Shown here one piece after another: positions 8,749 to 15,928 of a stretch of DNA of 35,572 nt; positions within the stretch are counted from its first letter, which is position 1, and the number at the start of each line of letters is the position of its first letter. Source of the DNA: Elusimicrobiota bacterium (lineage in GTDB: Bacteria; Elusimicrobiota; Elusimicrobia; UBA1565; UBA9628); the NCBI GenBank assembly GCA_016209035.1, contig JACQWX010000033.1:1-35572 (forward strand). Direction: 5' to 3'. Made by a program: the position numbers and the translations under genes. Below the pieces are notes generated by a model that had not been told where the DNA came from, searched no databases, and saw nothing but the letters and a program-made list of their open reading frames with translations.

Positions 8749-9504
8749 TCAGTTACTGCATGTGTCGTAGCAAATCTTGCGCCGATTGTCCCTGTACTCG
8801 CAATGCAGGGGTTCCTGGTTGGTGTTGGTGCAGACGGAGTGGTCGCACCAACCAGAACCGCATAAGGCCTTCGTTCCGGGTTTGGGCGTTTTGCCATTCG
8901 CTGGGCCGAGGGAATCCAGTATTTCCTTCAGCTTGGCGCTAGAAACCACCTGCGCGATCTCGCTAGTATCCACGGACACAATCACGCCGTTATTGAACAC
9001 CATGCCATTCAGAAACGCATCTTTTGCGTCGGCGGGCACATCACGGAGCAACTCCGAGAGGGAAATAAGCCGTGGCGGGGCCTGAGACCCAACGTCAGAA
9101 GTTGATTTCGCTCCACCCCGAGACGGTGCGAAACTGTCCAGAATCGCTGCCTGGCGAGCCTCGGTTGCCACCCGACCTATGGACCCATAGGACGCGGAAA
9201 CGACTTGGCCGTGATTGAGAATGAGCTCTCCCAGGAATTCGGAACGTTCCTTCTGTGGTATGTCTTTAAGCCATTCCCGCATGACGAGCAACCGTCCCTG
9301 ATCGGAAATACTCTCGCCCTTTGTATCGGAAGTGAGAGTCTTGCCCATTCCCTTGGCTTGCACCACCATGGTCTTGGCCTTGGCGGCTACCTGTTGGTCT
9401 TCGAGGGAACCCTCTACGTTGGCATTCTGGTCGGCAAACACCCGACCAACGCAAGCGACGGCAATGGTACAGACTACGACCAGAGCAATCTTCGCAAATT
9501 TCAT
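8749..9504 (-). CDS. Secreted protein with Cys-rich C-terminus, unknown function
   Basis: The product is 251 residues. ATG 9504 is chosen because GGAGG lies 7 bases upstream and the signal peptide MKFAKIALVVVCTIAVACVG starts there. The middle contains two similar segments: LVMREWLKDIPQKERSEFLG...ILNHGQVVSASYGSI and LSELLRDVPADAKDAFLNG...VFNNGVIVSVDTSEI. This suggests an internal duplication of ~70 residues. The C-terminus has six Cys (CGSGWCDHSVC, then HCEYRDNRRKICYDTCSN), which could form disulfides. An extended -10 promoter lies upstream. Base composition is lower in GC than the chromosome around it, which suggests transfer. I do not recognise the family. Confidence 0.8.
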   Translation of the reverse strand: MKFAKIALVVVCTIAVACVGRVFADQNANVEGSLEDQQVAAKAKTMVVQAKGMGKTLTSDTKGESISDQGRLLVMREWLKDIPQKERSEFLGELILNHGQVVSASYGSIGRVATEARQAAILDSFAPSRGGAKSTSDVGSQAPPRLISLSELLRDVPADAKDAFLNGMVFNNGVIVSVDTSEIAQVVSSAKLKEILDSLGPANGKTPKPGTKALCGSGWCDHSVCTNTNQEPLHCEYRDNRRKICYDTCSN

Positions 9505-9538
9505 TACAAGACCTCCGTCAGCAGGTATGCTTTGATTT

Positions 9539-9547
9539 ATTATATCA
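9539..9547 (-). promoter_or_regulatory. Extended -10 promoter (TGATATAAT)
   Basis: The minus strand reads TGATATAAT, a perfect -10 hexamer with the TGn extension. It ends 34 bases before the ATG at 9504, which leaves a leader of roughly 27 bases carrying the GGAGG site. No good -35 box is seen, as is usual for extended -10 promoters. Confidence 0.65.
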
Positions 9548-9692
9548 CAAGTCTTGTTCGACGGGACGCCGGAATATTTCCGGGATGAGAGCCTGTTGCG
9601 CGACTCACTTGAACCCGCCGGCGTCGTGAAAACCGGCCCGCCCAACCCCGTTCACGCGTAAACCGGGGCAAAAATCGGCGCGCCGGCCTCCA
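9548..9692. other. Non-coding border between promoter and transposase remnant
   Basis: Nothing recognisable is coded here. The sequence joins the promoter of the secreted-protein gene to the broken end of an IS1182-like transposase slice. Confidence 0.4.
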
Positions 9693-10015
9693 TTCCCGCG
9701 TCTTCATCAGCCGGCTGTCCGAGTCCGTCAGGTTCACCTTCTCGTCGGCCGCTGGTTCCGGGTCCGGCGGCGAGGGCTTCCGGCACCGCTTCTTCTCTCC
9801 CGTCGCCGCCTCTTCGGCCTCACGCCGCGCGATATGCTCCGCCTTGCCCGCCGCTTCCTCACGCCGCCTCACGCTTGATGCGCTCCATCTCCGCCGCGAT
9901 CCACTTCGCCTGCTTCTCCCGCGTGTTCAAGTGCTCCGGCATCTCGTTGCCCCGCCGGTCCTTGCCGTACAACTCGTCTTCCTCCGCGTCCTTGCGCTTG
10001 GCTTCCTCGACGCTC
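9693..10015 (-). mobile_element. IS1182-like transposase slice (frameshifted remnant)
   Basis: The first part, in one frame, reads EEDELYGKDRRGNEMPEHLN and then REKQAKWIAAEMERIKREAA, stopping at 9859-9861. After a one-base shift the second part reads KPSPPDPEPAADEKVNLTDS and DSRLMKTRE (to ~9693). This order, 'E-D-x-x-Y-G-x-D-x-R-G-(D/N)-E-x-P' then 'P-D-P-x-x...N-x-T-D-x-D-S-R-x-M-K', is that of the middle of IS1182-family (IS5-like) transposases. The catalytic ends and inverted repeats are missing. It is joined directly to an IS91-like slice on its upstream side. Confidence 0.7.
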
Positions 10016-10104
10016 GGCTCGGATGTCGGGACAATGACCAGCCTGCGGCCTTGAGCATCCTCCTCCAGGAGCGCGAATATACCGTCGGACGCCACCACAT
10101 GAGA
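10015..10104 (-). mobile_element. Second IS91-type transposase slice
   Basis: In the frame SHVVASDGIFALLEEDAQGR this matches the HFHAVVSDGIFAL segment after the HUH motif of the IS91 remnant at 5892-6589. It has the same spacing to the following 'L-x-x-x-P' strand (RLVIVPTSEPS). The DNA is also similar, for example gcgaatataccgtcggacg here against gcgaaaatcccgtcggaaa there on the plus strand. Only about 30 codons remain. Confidence 0.55.
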
Positions 10105-10348
10105 CCATCATGGCGCCGATCATGGCCGCCACGAACACCTCGGGCTTGGAGAGGTCGACCTTGATCTGCGTCCCGGTGTAGTTCTTGATCTCGTCGAGGT
10201 ACGCCGAGAAAAGCAGGAAGGCGGCCAGGGCCGCGGAACCCACGGCGTAGCCCTTGGTCAGGGCCTTGGTGGTGTTGCCCACCGCGTTCAAGCGGTCGGT
10301 CTTCTTGCGGATCTCCTCGGGCTGGCGCGACATCTCCACGATGAACAT
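10100..10348 (-). pseudogene. hppA: Internal slice of H+-translocating pyrophosphatase
   Basis: These 82 codons read IVEMSRQPEEIRKKTDRLNA, then VGNTTKALTKGYAVGSAALA, LFSAYLDEI and DLSKPEVFVAAMIGAMM. This is the unmistakable middle segment of membrane-bound H+-PPase, between the pyrophosphate-binding loop and the helix beginning KPEVF. The parental protein has ~700 residues. The piece lacks both ends and is embedded in the chimeric frame 9869-10849. Confidence 0.85.
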
Positions 10349-10856
10349 GGCGCCCAGTGTGTTCGCGCCGTAGAGCTTTCCGACGGCCCCCTGAAGCAGC
10401 GTGCCTTGGTCGGGCAGGCGGGCCCAGAAGCGCGCCAGGACCGGCAGGGTGGCTCCGAGGAGGATGGTGGGGGGGAGGAGGCACGGGACAGCAAGCAGGG
10501 CGCGCAGTCCCGGGTCGAGCGGGCCAGCCTCCCCCCAGGCCGCGATGAGCGCGGGGAGCCGGGACATGGCCCACGTCGAGGCGAGGGCCGAGGCGCAGGC
10601 CCCTGCCTCCAGCCAGGCATATACCCTCAGCCAGTCGCGCTCGCGGCTCATCCGGCCGGCTAGGGCCGCTCCTGCCGCCAGGCCGCCCATGTAGATGGCG
10701 ACCAAGGCGCTGACCGCGTACACCGTGACCCCAAAGGCCCGGGAGAGCATGCGCATCCAGACCAGCTCGTACGCCAGGGCCGCGGCACCGGAGAGGAACA
10801 TCATGGCCAGAACGGCCCGGAAAAGACGCTGGGTCTTGGGCGAAGTCATCCGATGG

Positions 10857-10865
10857 ACTATATCA
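10857..10865 (-). promoter_or_regulatory. Extended -10 promoter (TGATATAGT), leaderless geometry
   Basis: The minus strand reads TGATATAGT and then seven bases (CCATCGG) before the ATG at 10849. This spacing would put the start of transcription at the start codon. No Shine-Dalgarno is present. Confidence 0.6.
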
Positions 10866-10915
10866 ATTGCATATTATCTATCATCTAAGAATGACTTGGC
10901 GGAGGTCCTGAGTCG

Positions 10916-11947
10916 GTGAGGGCCGATCGGCGCCCCTCCGTGCGCGCGGGCTTCCTTGCGGTGCTGGCCTCCTTCCTGGCGCTGCTGGCGGCCGGCGTCT
11001 TCGGCTACGTCCGCCGGCCCCTCTTGCCGTCGAGCGGGGTCAAGCCCCCGGCCGGGGTCGATCCGGTCCGGCTGGAGCGCCACGTGCGCAGGCTGGCCTC
11101 CAGCCTCCCCCGGGACTGGGACCATCCGGAGGCCCTGGACCGCGTCGCGGCCTACATCAAGCGGGAGCTCGAGGCTTCGGGCGGCAGGCTCTCCGAGCAG
11201 GTCTACGGCGTCCCGTGGTGGGACCAGCGCAACCGGAAGGTCGTGAAGGGCCCTTTCCGCAACGTGATCGCGGTCTTCGGCCCGGACTCGGAGGAGCGCC
11301 TGGTCGTGGGCGCGCATTACGACGCCTTCGGGCCCTTCCCGGCGGCCGACGACAACGCCAGCGGCGTGGCCGCCCTGCTCGAGCTGGCGCGGCTCCTCGG
11401 CGCGGAGCCTCCCGCCATGCGCGTGGACCTCGCGGCCTACACCATGGAGGAGCCTCCCCTGTTCGGGACGTCTTTCATGGGCAGCGCCCAGCACGCCGCC
11501 AAGCTCAAGAAGGAGGGGGTGCGGATCCGCGCGATGATCGCGCTCGAGATGCTCGGCTTCTACTCGGACGAGCCGGGCAGCCAGGGCACGCCCTCGGTCC
11601 TCTTCGACCTGCTCTATCCGGACAGAGGGGATTTCATCGGGGTCGTCACGGACCATTCCTCCCGTCCCCTGGCGCGCCCGATCAAGGCCGCCATGCGGGG
11701 CTTCGGCCTGCCGGTGTATTCGATCACGGCTCCGCCCTTCGTACAGGGCATCGACTACTCGGACCATGGTTCGTTCTGGGATCAGGGCTATCAGGCGGCC
11801 ATGCTCACGGACACCGCATTCTTGCGCAACAAGAACTACCATAAGCCGACCGACACCCCGGAGACGCTGGACTACCGCAGGATGGCGCTCGCGACCGAAG
11901 GCGCTCTCCAAGCCGTTCGGGCGCTGGCGTCCCGGCGCAGTCAGTAG
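10916..11947 (+). CDS. M28-family zinc metallopeptidase, membrane-anchored
   Basis: The product is 343 residues. It should be an aminopeptidase-type exopeptidase with two zinc ions, held on the outer side of the inner membrane by an N-terminal helix (FLAVLASFLALLAAGVFGYV). The M28 ligands are visible: His and Asp in VVGAHYDAFG, Asp in PAADDNASGVAALLELAR, the Glu pair in AYTMEEPP (general base and ligand) and the last His in NYHKPTDTPETLDY. The start is GTG 10916, with GGAGG ten bases upstream (10901-10905). The gene converges on the next one and their stop codons overlap by a few bases. The substrate is unknown. Confidence 0.88.
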   Translation: MRADRRPSVRAGFLAVLASFLALLAAGVFGYVRRPLLPSSGVKPPAGVDPVRLERHVRRLASSLPRDWDHPEALDRVAAYIKRELEASGGRLSEQVYGVPWWDQRNRKVVKGPFRNVIAVFGPDSEERLVVGAHYDAFGPFPAADDNASGVAALLELARLLGAEPPAMRVDLAAYTMEEPPLFGTSFMGSAQHAAKLKKEGVRIRAMIALEMLGFYSDEPGSQGTPSVLFDLLYPDRGDFIGVVTDHSSRPLARPIKAAMRGFGLPVYSITAPPFVQGIDYSDHGSFWDQGYQAAMLTDTAFLRNKNYHKPTDTPETLDYRRMALATEGALQAVRALASRRSQ

Positions 11948-12603
11948 CCGTCTGATTCCTGTGGCATCACAGGGGGTTTGGGGACGGGCAGGCCCGTCTT
12001 CTCGTCCATGGGGCCGAACTGCTCGAGCACGGCCAGGGTGTTCACGGCGGTCTCGCGGGCCTTCAGGACGCGGGGCCGCCAGTTCGGGGCGTACTCGACG
12101 AACGCCATGGCGGTGTCCACGAGCCGAACGACTGCGGCCTTGTCATGGCCCGCGGCGGAAAGCCGCATCCGCTCCAGTATCCCCGGCACGAATCGGCGGG
12201 CCAGGAGCTCGCCGTGCGAGCGCAGTCTCTCGAGGAAGCGCGAGCGGTCCAGGGAGTTGAGGAGTCTCCGGGCTTGCTTGCGGGCGTCGGCGAGGATGGC
12301 GAGGGCCGAGTCCGGGTCCTCGGCCCGGACCGCGTCGCGCAGCATCCGCTCGAGGTACTCGCGCGGCTGCCGGAGCGGATCGAGCGGGATGTCCTCCACC
12401 GGCTCGAGCTTCGGGGCCGCCCGGCCAGGGGCGGGCGCGGCATTCGCTATGGTGGAGAACTTGTTGAGGACCTCGGCCACATAGAACCTTCCCGGCTCGG
12501 CCTTGTCCCTGGCTTGCGCCTGGCTCAGGAGCCCGGCGAGGGCTTGGGCTTGGGGAGAGGCTTCAGGCGAGGAGAGGGCCTCCGGCGTCAGTGAGACCGT
12601 CAC
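11941..12603 (-). CDS. 3' part of a frameshifted secreted protein (helical domain)
   Basis: If read alone it starts GTG at 12603 and gives 220 residues. The first ~25 are low-complexity (SLTPEALSSPEASPQAQALA), followed by a helical domain of ~150 residues (YVAEVLNKFSTIANAA; YLERMLRDAVRAEDPDSALA; VEYAPNWRPRVLKARETAVN). It has no signal peptide or ribosome site of its own. Dropping one base from the C6 run at 12605-12610 joins it smoothly to the upstream piece (AAVPP, then VTVSLTPEA). I therefore think the two are one gene of ~326 codons. No known family is recognised. Confidence 0.65.
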   Translation of the reverse strand: MTVSLTPEALSSPEASPQAQALAGLLSQAQARDKAEPGRFYVAEVLNKFSTIANAAPAPGRAAPKLEPVEDIPLDPLRQPREYLERMLRDAVRAEDPDSALAILADARKQARRLLNSLDRSRFLERLRSHGELLARRFVPGILERMRLSAAGHDKAAVVRLVDTAMAFVEYAPNWRPRVLKARETAVNTLAVLEQFGPMDEKTGLPVPKPPVMPQESDGY

Positions 12604-12922
12604 CGGGGGGCACGGCAGCGTCGAGCCCCGCCGGGATGATGTCGGGAGCAGCGGACGGCAGCGCCGGCGCGGCGAACTCGATTCCCGGCAGGAAGCCGCT
12701 GAGAGGCTCCAGCAGAGGCGCCGCGGGGGCGGCGGTGAAAGACGGGTTCAACGCCGGAGTGAAGGAATGGCTCAATCTTGGGACGGCGGAAAGGGCCGGG
12801 GCTGCGGGAACGCCGGAGAAGGCGGAAACATTGAGCTGATAGGAAGTTGCGCGGACCAGGGCTGCGTCGGCGGTGCCTCCATGACACAGCAAAGCCAACG
12901 GCAACAAAAGGGAATATCGCAT
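12563..12922 (-). CDS. 5' part of the frameshifted secreted protein (signal peptide and Pro/Ala linker)
   Basis: This piece has 119 codons. It starts MRYSLLLPLALLCHGGTADA (a signal peptide) and continues in an Ala/Pro/Leu/Ser-rich linker (for example PALSAVPRLSHSFTPALNPS). After the C6 run it goes on for only ~15 further residues before a stop at 12563. Up to the run, composition and style match the start of the 3' part. A TATGAT box ends 6 bases before the ATG. The break could be a true mutation, a slippage site or a sequence error in a homopolymer. Confidence 0.65.
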   Translation of the reverse strand: MRYSLLLPLALLCHGGTADAALVRATSYQLNVSAFSGVPAAPALSAVPRLSHSFTPALNPSFTAAPAAPLLEPLSGFLPGIEFAAPALPSAAPDIIPAGLDAAVPPGDGLTDAGGPLLA

Positions 12923-12951
12923 GGAGACATCATATGAAACACCGATATTCC
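12911..12951. promoter_or_regulatory. -10 box inside a 9-bp inverted repeat at the gene start
   Basis: GGAATATCG (12911-12919) and CGATATTCC (12943-12951) form a perfect 9-bp inverted repeat with a 23-base spacer. The minus-strand TATGAT (12934-12929) and the ATG (12922) both lie between the arms. A repressor bound here would cover the promoter, but no regulator is known and the left arm is also coding sequence. Confidence 0.4.
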
Positions 12952-13012
12952 CTGAATTGGGCTCAAAGGGAAGGCCGGAGGCCGGCTTTCGTCCTATCGG
13001 CGGGTGGGACCT

Positions 13013-14269
13013 TCAGTCATAGAGAAGGAAGGCGCGGCGCGTGCTACGGAAGGACTTAGGTCCCGTGTCGAAGAGATTGATGAAGCCCTTGGCCGGCGCG
13101 CTCGATTCGTAGAGCTCCTTGAAGGAGTCGGTGCCGACCATGCGCTTGGTCTCGTCCCAGCGCCACACGAATTCGGGCTGGAGGTCCCGAAAGGCCGCGG
13201 CCAGGTGCGCGAATACCTTGAGGGGCTCGAGCTTCTCCCGGTCCGTGATGGTCATCCGGACGCCTTCACACCGCTGGCCCGCGAACACGCTCTTGGAGGG
13301 GACATAGGCCTGGGAGGCGAAGGATATCCCCTTGAGCTTGGCGGTCTTGAGGCGCTTGAGCATCGCGTCGGATTTGAGCCACGGCGCTCCGATCCAGCGG
13401 AACGGGAAAGGCGTGCCCCTGCCGACCGAGATGTTGGAGGCCTCGAAGCAGGCCACGCCGGGATAGAGGGTGGCGGCGTCGAGGTCAGGCATGTTGGGCG
13501 AGGGGGGGGTCCAGGGCAGTCCGGTCCGGTCGTACCACATCGATCGCTTCCAGCCCTTCATCTTCACCACGCTCAAGGCCGGGTGGTTCACCTCGATGTT
13601 GTGGAGGAGGGCGACCTCGCCCGCGGTCAGGCCGTGGCGCACCGGCATCGGGAAGTACGCCGTCGAGGTCACCTGGCGCAGGGTCAGGTCCTCCAGGATG
13701 GGACCCTCCATGATCCGTCCGGTGATCGGGTTGGGCCGGTCGAGCACGATGAACGGCACCCCGGCCGAGGCCGCCTCCTCTAAGGCCATGCCCATGGTGG
13801 CGAGGTAGGTGTAGAACCGGGCGCCGATGTCCTGGATGTCGAAGACCAGGACGTCGAGGTCCTTGAGGTCCGAAGGCTTGGGACGCATGCCCTGGATGCC
13901 GCCCGCGTAGAGGCTGATGATGGGCACCGGGCGGCCGTTGATGAGCAGGGTCGTGGAGCTGACCACGTGATCCTCGCTCATGCCAGTGAACCCGTGCTCG
14001 GGAGAGAAGAGCTTGGCCAGGGTCACGCCCGGCGCGTTGGCCAGGGCATCCACCGTGGTCCTGCCCGCAAGGTCCTTGCCGGTCTGGTTCGTGATGAGGC
14101 CCACGCGTTTGCCCTGGAGCTGGGCGAAGCCCGATTTCTCGAGGACGTCGAGCCCGGTCAGGACGTGGGCCTGCGGCCCACGCGCCACAGGCGCAGGGGC
14201 CGCAGGCCCAGGGGCCTCGCCTGCGGCCGAGGCGAGCGCCAGAAGAAGGACCGCGAGCCTGAGATTCAT
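13013..14269 (-). CDS. namZ: Exo-beta-N-acetylmuramidase, NamZ type (DUF1343, GH171)
   Basis: The product is 418 residues with a signal peptide (MNLRLAVLLLALASAAGEA). The DUF1343 core begins GLDVLEKSGFAQLQGKRVGL and shows LITNQTGKD, KLFSPEHGFTG, VLVFDIQDIGARFYTYL, FIVLDRPNPITG and CFEASNISVGRGTPFPF. All are hallmark segments of the family founded on Bacillus NamZ, which releases MurNAc from the non-reducing end of peptidoglycan fragments. A periplasmic location fits the signal peptide. Between signal peptide and core lies a short Pro/Ala insert coded by palindromic DNA at 14164-14182. The TATACT box ends 6 bases before ATG 14269. It is divergent from signal peptidase I. Confidence 0.9.
   Translation of the reverse strand: MNLRLAVLLLALASAAGEAPGPAAPAPVARGPQAHVLTGLDVLEKSGFAQLQGKRVGLITNQTGKDLAGRTTVDALANAPGVTLAKLFSPEHGFTGMSEDHVVSSTTLLINGRPVPIISLYAGGIQGMRPKPSDLKDLDVLVFDIQDIGARFYTYLATMGMALEEAASAGVPFIVLDRPNPITGRIMEGPILEDLTLRQVTSTAYFPMPVRHGLTAGEVALLHNIEVNHPALSVVKMKGWKRSMWYDRTGLPWTPPSPNMPDLDAATLYPGVACFEASNISVGRGTPFPFRWIGAPWLKSDAMLKRLKTAKLKGISFASQAYVPSKSVFAGQRCEGVRMTITDREKLEPLKVFAHLAAAFRDLQPEFVWRWDETKRMVGTDSFKELYESSAPAKGFINLFDTGPKSFRSTRRAFLLYD
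14164..14182. repeat. 19-base palindrome inside the NamZ gene
   Basis: This is a perfect 8-bp stem (cgtgggcc/ggcccacg) around TGC. It codes part of the linker VARGPQAHV after the signal peptide. It is followed by smaller hairpins such as gcgccacaggcgc (14182-14194). The centre and flanks match the palindromes of the gene at 713-2830, but the stem bases differ and still pair. Confidence 0.6.
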
Positions 14270-14275
14270 GGGGAG

Positions 14276-14322
14276 AGTATAGAAAATGCGGCTTGAAGCG
14301 TCCGCCGCTTAAAGGATATCCT
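14276..14322. promoter_or_regulatory. Divergent -10 boxes of NamZ and signal peptidase genes
   Basis: Minus strand: TATACT (14281-14276) ends 6 bases before the ATG at 14269. Plus strand: TATCCT (14317-14322) ends 6 bases before the ATG at 14329, or 3 before the GTG at 14326. The bases AAAGGA (14311-14316) could instead act as a weak ribosome site for the plus gene. Confidence 0.5.
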
Positions 14323-14328
14323 ACCGTG

Positions 14329-14844
14329 ATGTCGCTCTCCAGACTCCTCTTCCTGGTCTGCATCGCGCTGGCGGTGGTCCTGCCGGTGCGGTTATGGGTC
14401 ATCGAGCCCATCTACATCGCGAGCCCCTCCATGGAGCCTCACCTGCCGGTGGGCGGGCACGTCTTCATGGACAAGGTGACCCTGCGCCTGCGGCCGCCGA
14501 GGAGGGGCGAGATCATCGTGTTCCGCTCCCCGGTGGGCGCAGACCACGAGCTGGTCAAGCGCGTCATCGCCGTCCCCGGCGACACCGTGGAGCTCAAGGA
14601 GAAGAGGCTCGTCCTCAACGGCAGGGAGGTCTACGAGGGCTACGTGAGGCACACCCGGCGCGACGAGAGGCTCCAGGGCGACGACCTGGGGCCCCTCACC
14701 GTGCCGGAGGGCGCGCTCTTCGTGCTCGGGGACAACCGCGACGAGTCCAAGGATTCCTCGGCCTGGGTCGACCCGGCGACCAACGAGCCGGTGTACTTCC
14801 TTCCGCTGAAGAACATCCGGGGGCTGGTGCGCGGGTTCTACTGA
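14329..14844 (+). CDS. lepB: Signal peptidase I
   Basis: The product is 171 residues, short but within the range of type I signal peptidases. It removes signal peptides from exported proteins at the outer face of the inner membrane. One N-terminal helix (LLFLVCIALAVVLPVRLWVI) is followed by the catalytic Ser in ASPSMEPHLPVG (about residue 33) and the catalytic Lys in LVKRVIAVPGDTVEL (about residue 75). The conserved LGDNRDESKDS lies near residue 135. ATG 14329 is chosen; GTG 14326 is equally possible. The many signal-peptide proteins nearby are expected substrates. Confidence 0.9.
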   Translation: MSLSRLLFLVCIALAVVLPVRLWVIEPIYIASPSMEPHLPVGGHVFMDKVTLRLRPPRRGEIIVFRSPVGADHELVKRVIAVPGDTVELKEKRLVLNGREVYEGYVRHTRRDERLQGDDLGPLTVPEGALFVLGDNRDESKDSSAWVDPATNEPVYFLPLKNIRGLVRGFY

Positions 14845-14872
14845 CCGCCGGTCCGCAGGCTCAGGCTGCTAC

Positions 14873-14902
14873 TTGACAGATACCTTCCAAGAGGGCTAGT
14901 GT
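14873..14902 (+). promoter_or_regulatory. Promoter TTGACA-18-TAGTGT, leaderless geometry
   Basis: A perfect -35 (14873-14878) is followed after 18 bases by TAGTGT (14897-14902). Only six bases separate this from the ATG at 14909, so the transcript should start at about the start codon. Confidence 0.6.
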
Positions 14903-14908
14903 TGGAGT

Positions 14909-15928
14909 ATGGTGGAGACGCTGGAGTTCCTCATCCGCCAGGCCGCCGAGTCGCCGAGGCAGGACCGCAAGGCCCTCTTCAAGGAGCTGCTGCGCTCCGA
15001 GGTCTTCCTCCTCAATATCGGCGCTCCGGTGGCCGAGGCCAGGACGGTGCGCTTGGCCGCCGATTCGGATCCCTTCATGGTCTGGGCGGACAAGGACCCC
15101 GAGCTGGGCGGCGCCTGGGTCCCGGTATTCGCGGCCCGCGACACCGTGTCCGATTTCGTCCTGGCGAGGGGATTGGAGGCGCCTCAAGCCCAGGCCTTCC
15201 TGTGGATGGGCTTCGAATCGCCGCAGATCTTCGGGCTCCTGCTGGGCGTCGAGTGCTTCGCGGGGGTCAAGCTCTTCGTCGCCCCATCGTGCTTCGTGTC
15301 CCTGGGCTGGACCGAGGTGAAGGCCCTGTCCGCTAGGCGGGTCCCTCAGGCGCCGGAGCGCTACGATGGGCCGACGGTGAAGCTCGACCTCCCGCCGGGC
15401 TTGAAGGTCGCGTGCGGCCGCCTGGAGGACACGCAGGACAAGATCCTGTGCATCCCCGAGGCGGGGCATTTCCGCGCGGAGGATGTCCGGAAGCTCGTGC
15501 GTTTCGATATCGGCGAGAACGAGGGCTGGATGCCGTGCCGGCACTTCCTCCAGGTCCTGCGCTATCTGTGGGGCAAGGGCGCCCAGGACTCGGGCCAATA
15601 CCACGACAATCTCCTGGAATCCCTCATCGGCTTCGAGATGTACGGGGAAGCCGAATCCCTGTGCCGGTGGCTCGGTCCCAACCGCAACGAAGAGCACGCG
15701 TGGAAGCGTCTGGCCCACATCCTCTCCAGGACCGGCAGGCTCAAGGAGTGCGCGAGCTTGTGCGAACGCGGCATCGAGAAGTACCCTGACGAGAGGTTCT
15801 TCCCGGCGTGCGGGGCCAAGGCCCTGCTGGACGCGGGCTTGAAGGACGAAGCCCGGCGGATGATCGCCGCGGGGCTGGAGAGGTTCCACGGCGACGAGGA
15901 CCTCGAAGAGCTGTCCCTGAGGCTCTGA
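14909..15928 (+). CDS. SseB-domain protein with TPR-like C-terminus
   Basis: The product is 339 residues without a signal peptide. Residues ~5-140 resemble the SseB N-terminal domain: FLLNIGAPV, AWVPVFAARDTVSDFVLARG, ESPQIFGLLLGVECFAGVKL and LFVAPSCFVSL. In Salmonella SseB this type of domain is linked to secretion-system function, but in most bacteria it has no known role. Residues ~215-335 consist of helical pairs that look like TPRs (NLLESLIGFEMYGEAESLCR; RLAHILSRTGRLKECASLCE; ALLDAGLKDEARRMIAAGLE). The protein is probably a cytoplasmic scaffold, and a precise function cannot be given. A strong promoter with leaderless geometry lies upstream. Confidence 0.72.
   Translation: MVETLEFLIRQAAESPRQDRKALFKELLRSEVFLLNIGAPVAEARTVRLAADSDPFMVWADKDPELGGAWVPVFAARDTVSDFVLARGLEAPQAQAFLWMGFESPQIFGLLLGVECFAGVKLFVAPSCFVSLGWTEVKALSARRVPQAPERYDGPTVKLDLPPGLKVACGRLEDTQDKILCIPEAGHFRAEDVRKLVRFDIGENEGWMPCRHFLQVLRYLWGKGAQDSGQYHDNLLESLIGFEMYGEAESLCRWLGPNRNEEHAWKRLAHILSRTGRLKECASLCERGIEKYPDERFFPACGAKALLDAGLKDEARRMIAAGLERFHGDEDLEELSLRL

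Larger units (their letters stand above)
9869..10849 (-). pseudogene. Chimera: MFS/spermidine-synthase-like N-terminus fused to other fragments
   Basis: Residues 1-167 (10849-10349) are the N-terminal membrane half of the MFS-like/spermidine synthase fusion proteins: SGAAALAYELVWMRMLSRAF, VYAVSALVAIYMGGLAAGA, PPTILLGATLPVLARFW and LYGANTLGA. At residue 168 the protein continues without a frame break into a slice of H+-translocating pyrophosphatase (to ~10100). It then reads out of frame through transposase remnants to a stop at 9869. The spermidine-synthase-like half is lost. The 5' end and promoter look intact, so a hybrid membrane protein might still be made, but it should not have either parental function. 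Confidence 0.75.

Noticed and set aside
12563-12650. Programmed ribosomal frameshift as an established feature
   Set aside because: A C-run alone is not enough. No stimulatory SD or hairpin with suitable spacing was found, so mutation, phase variation or sequence error remain equally likely.
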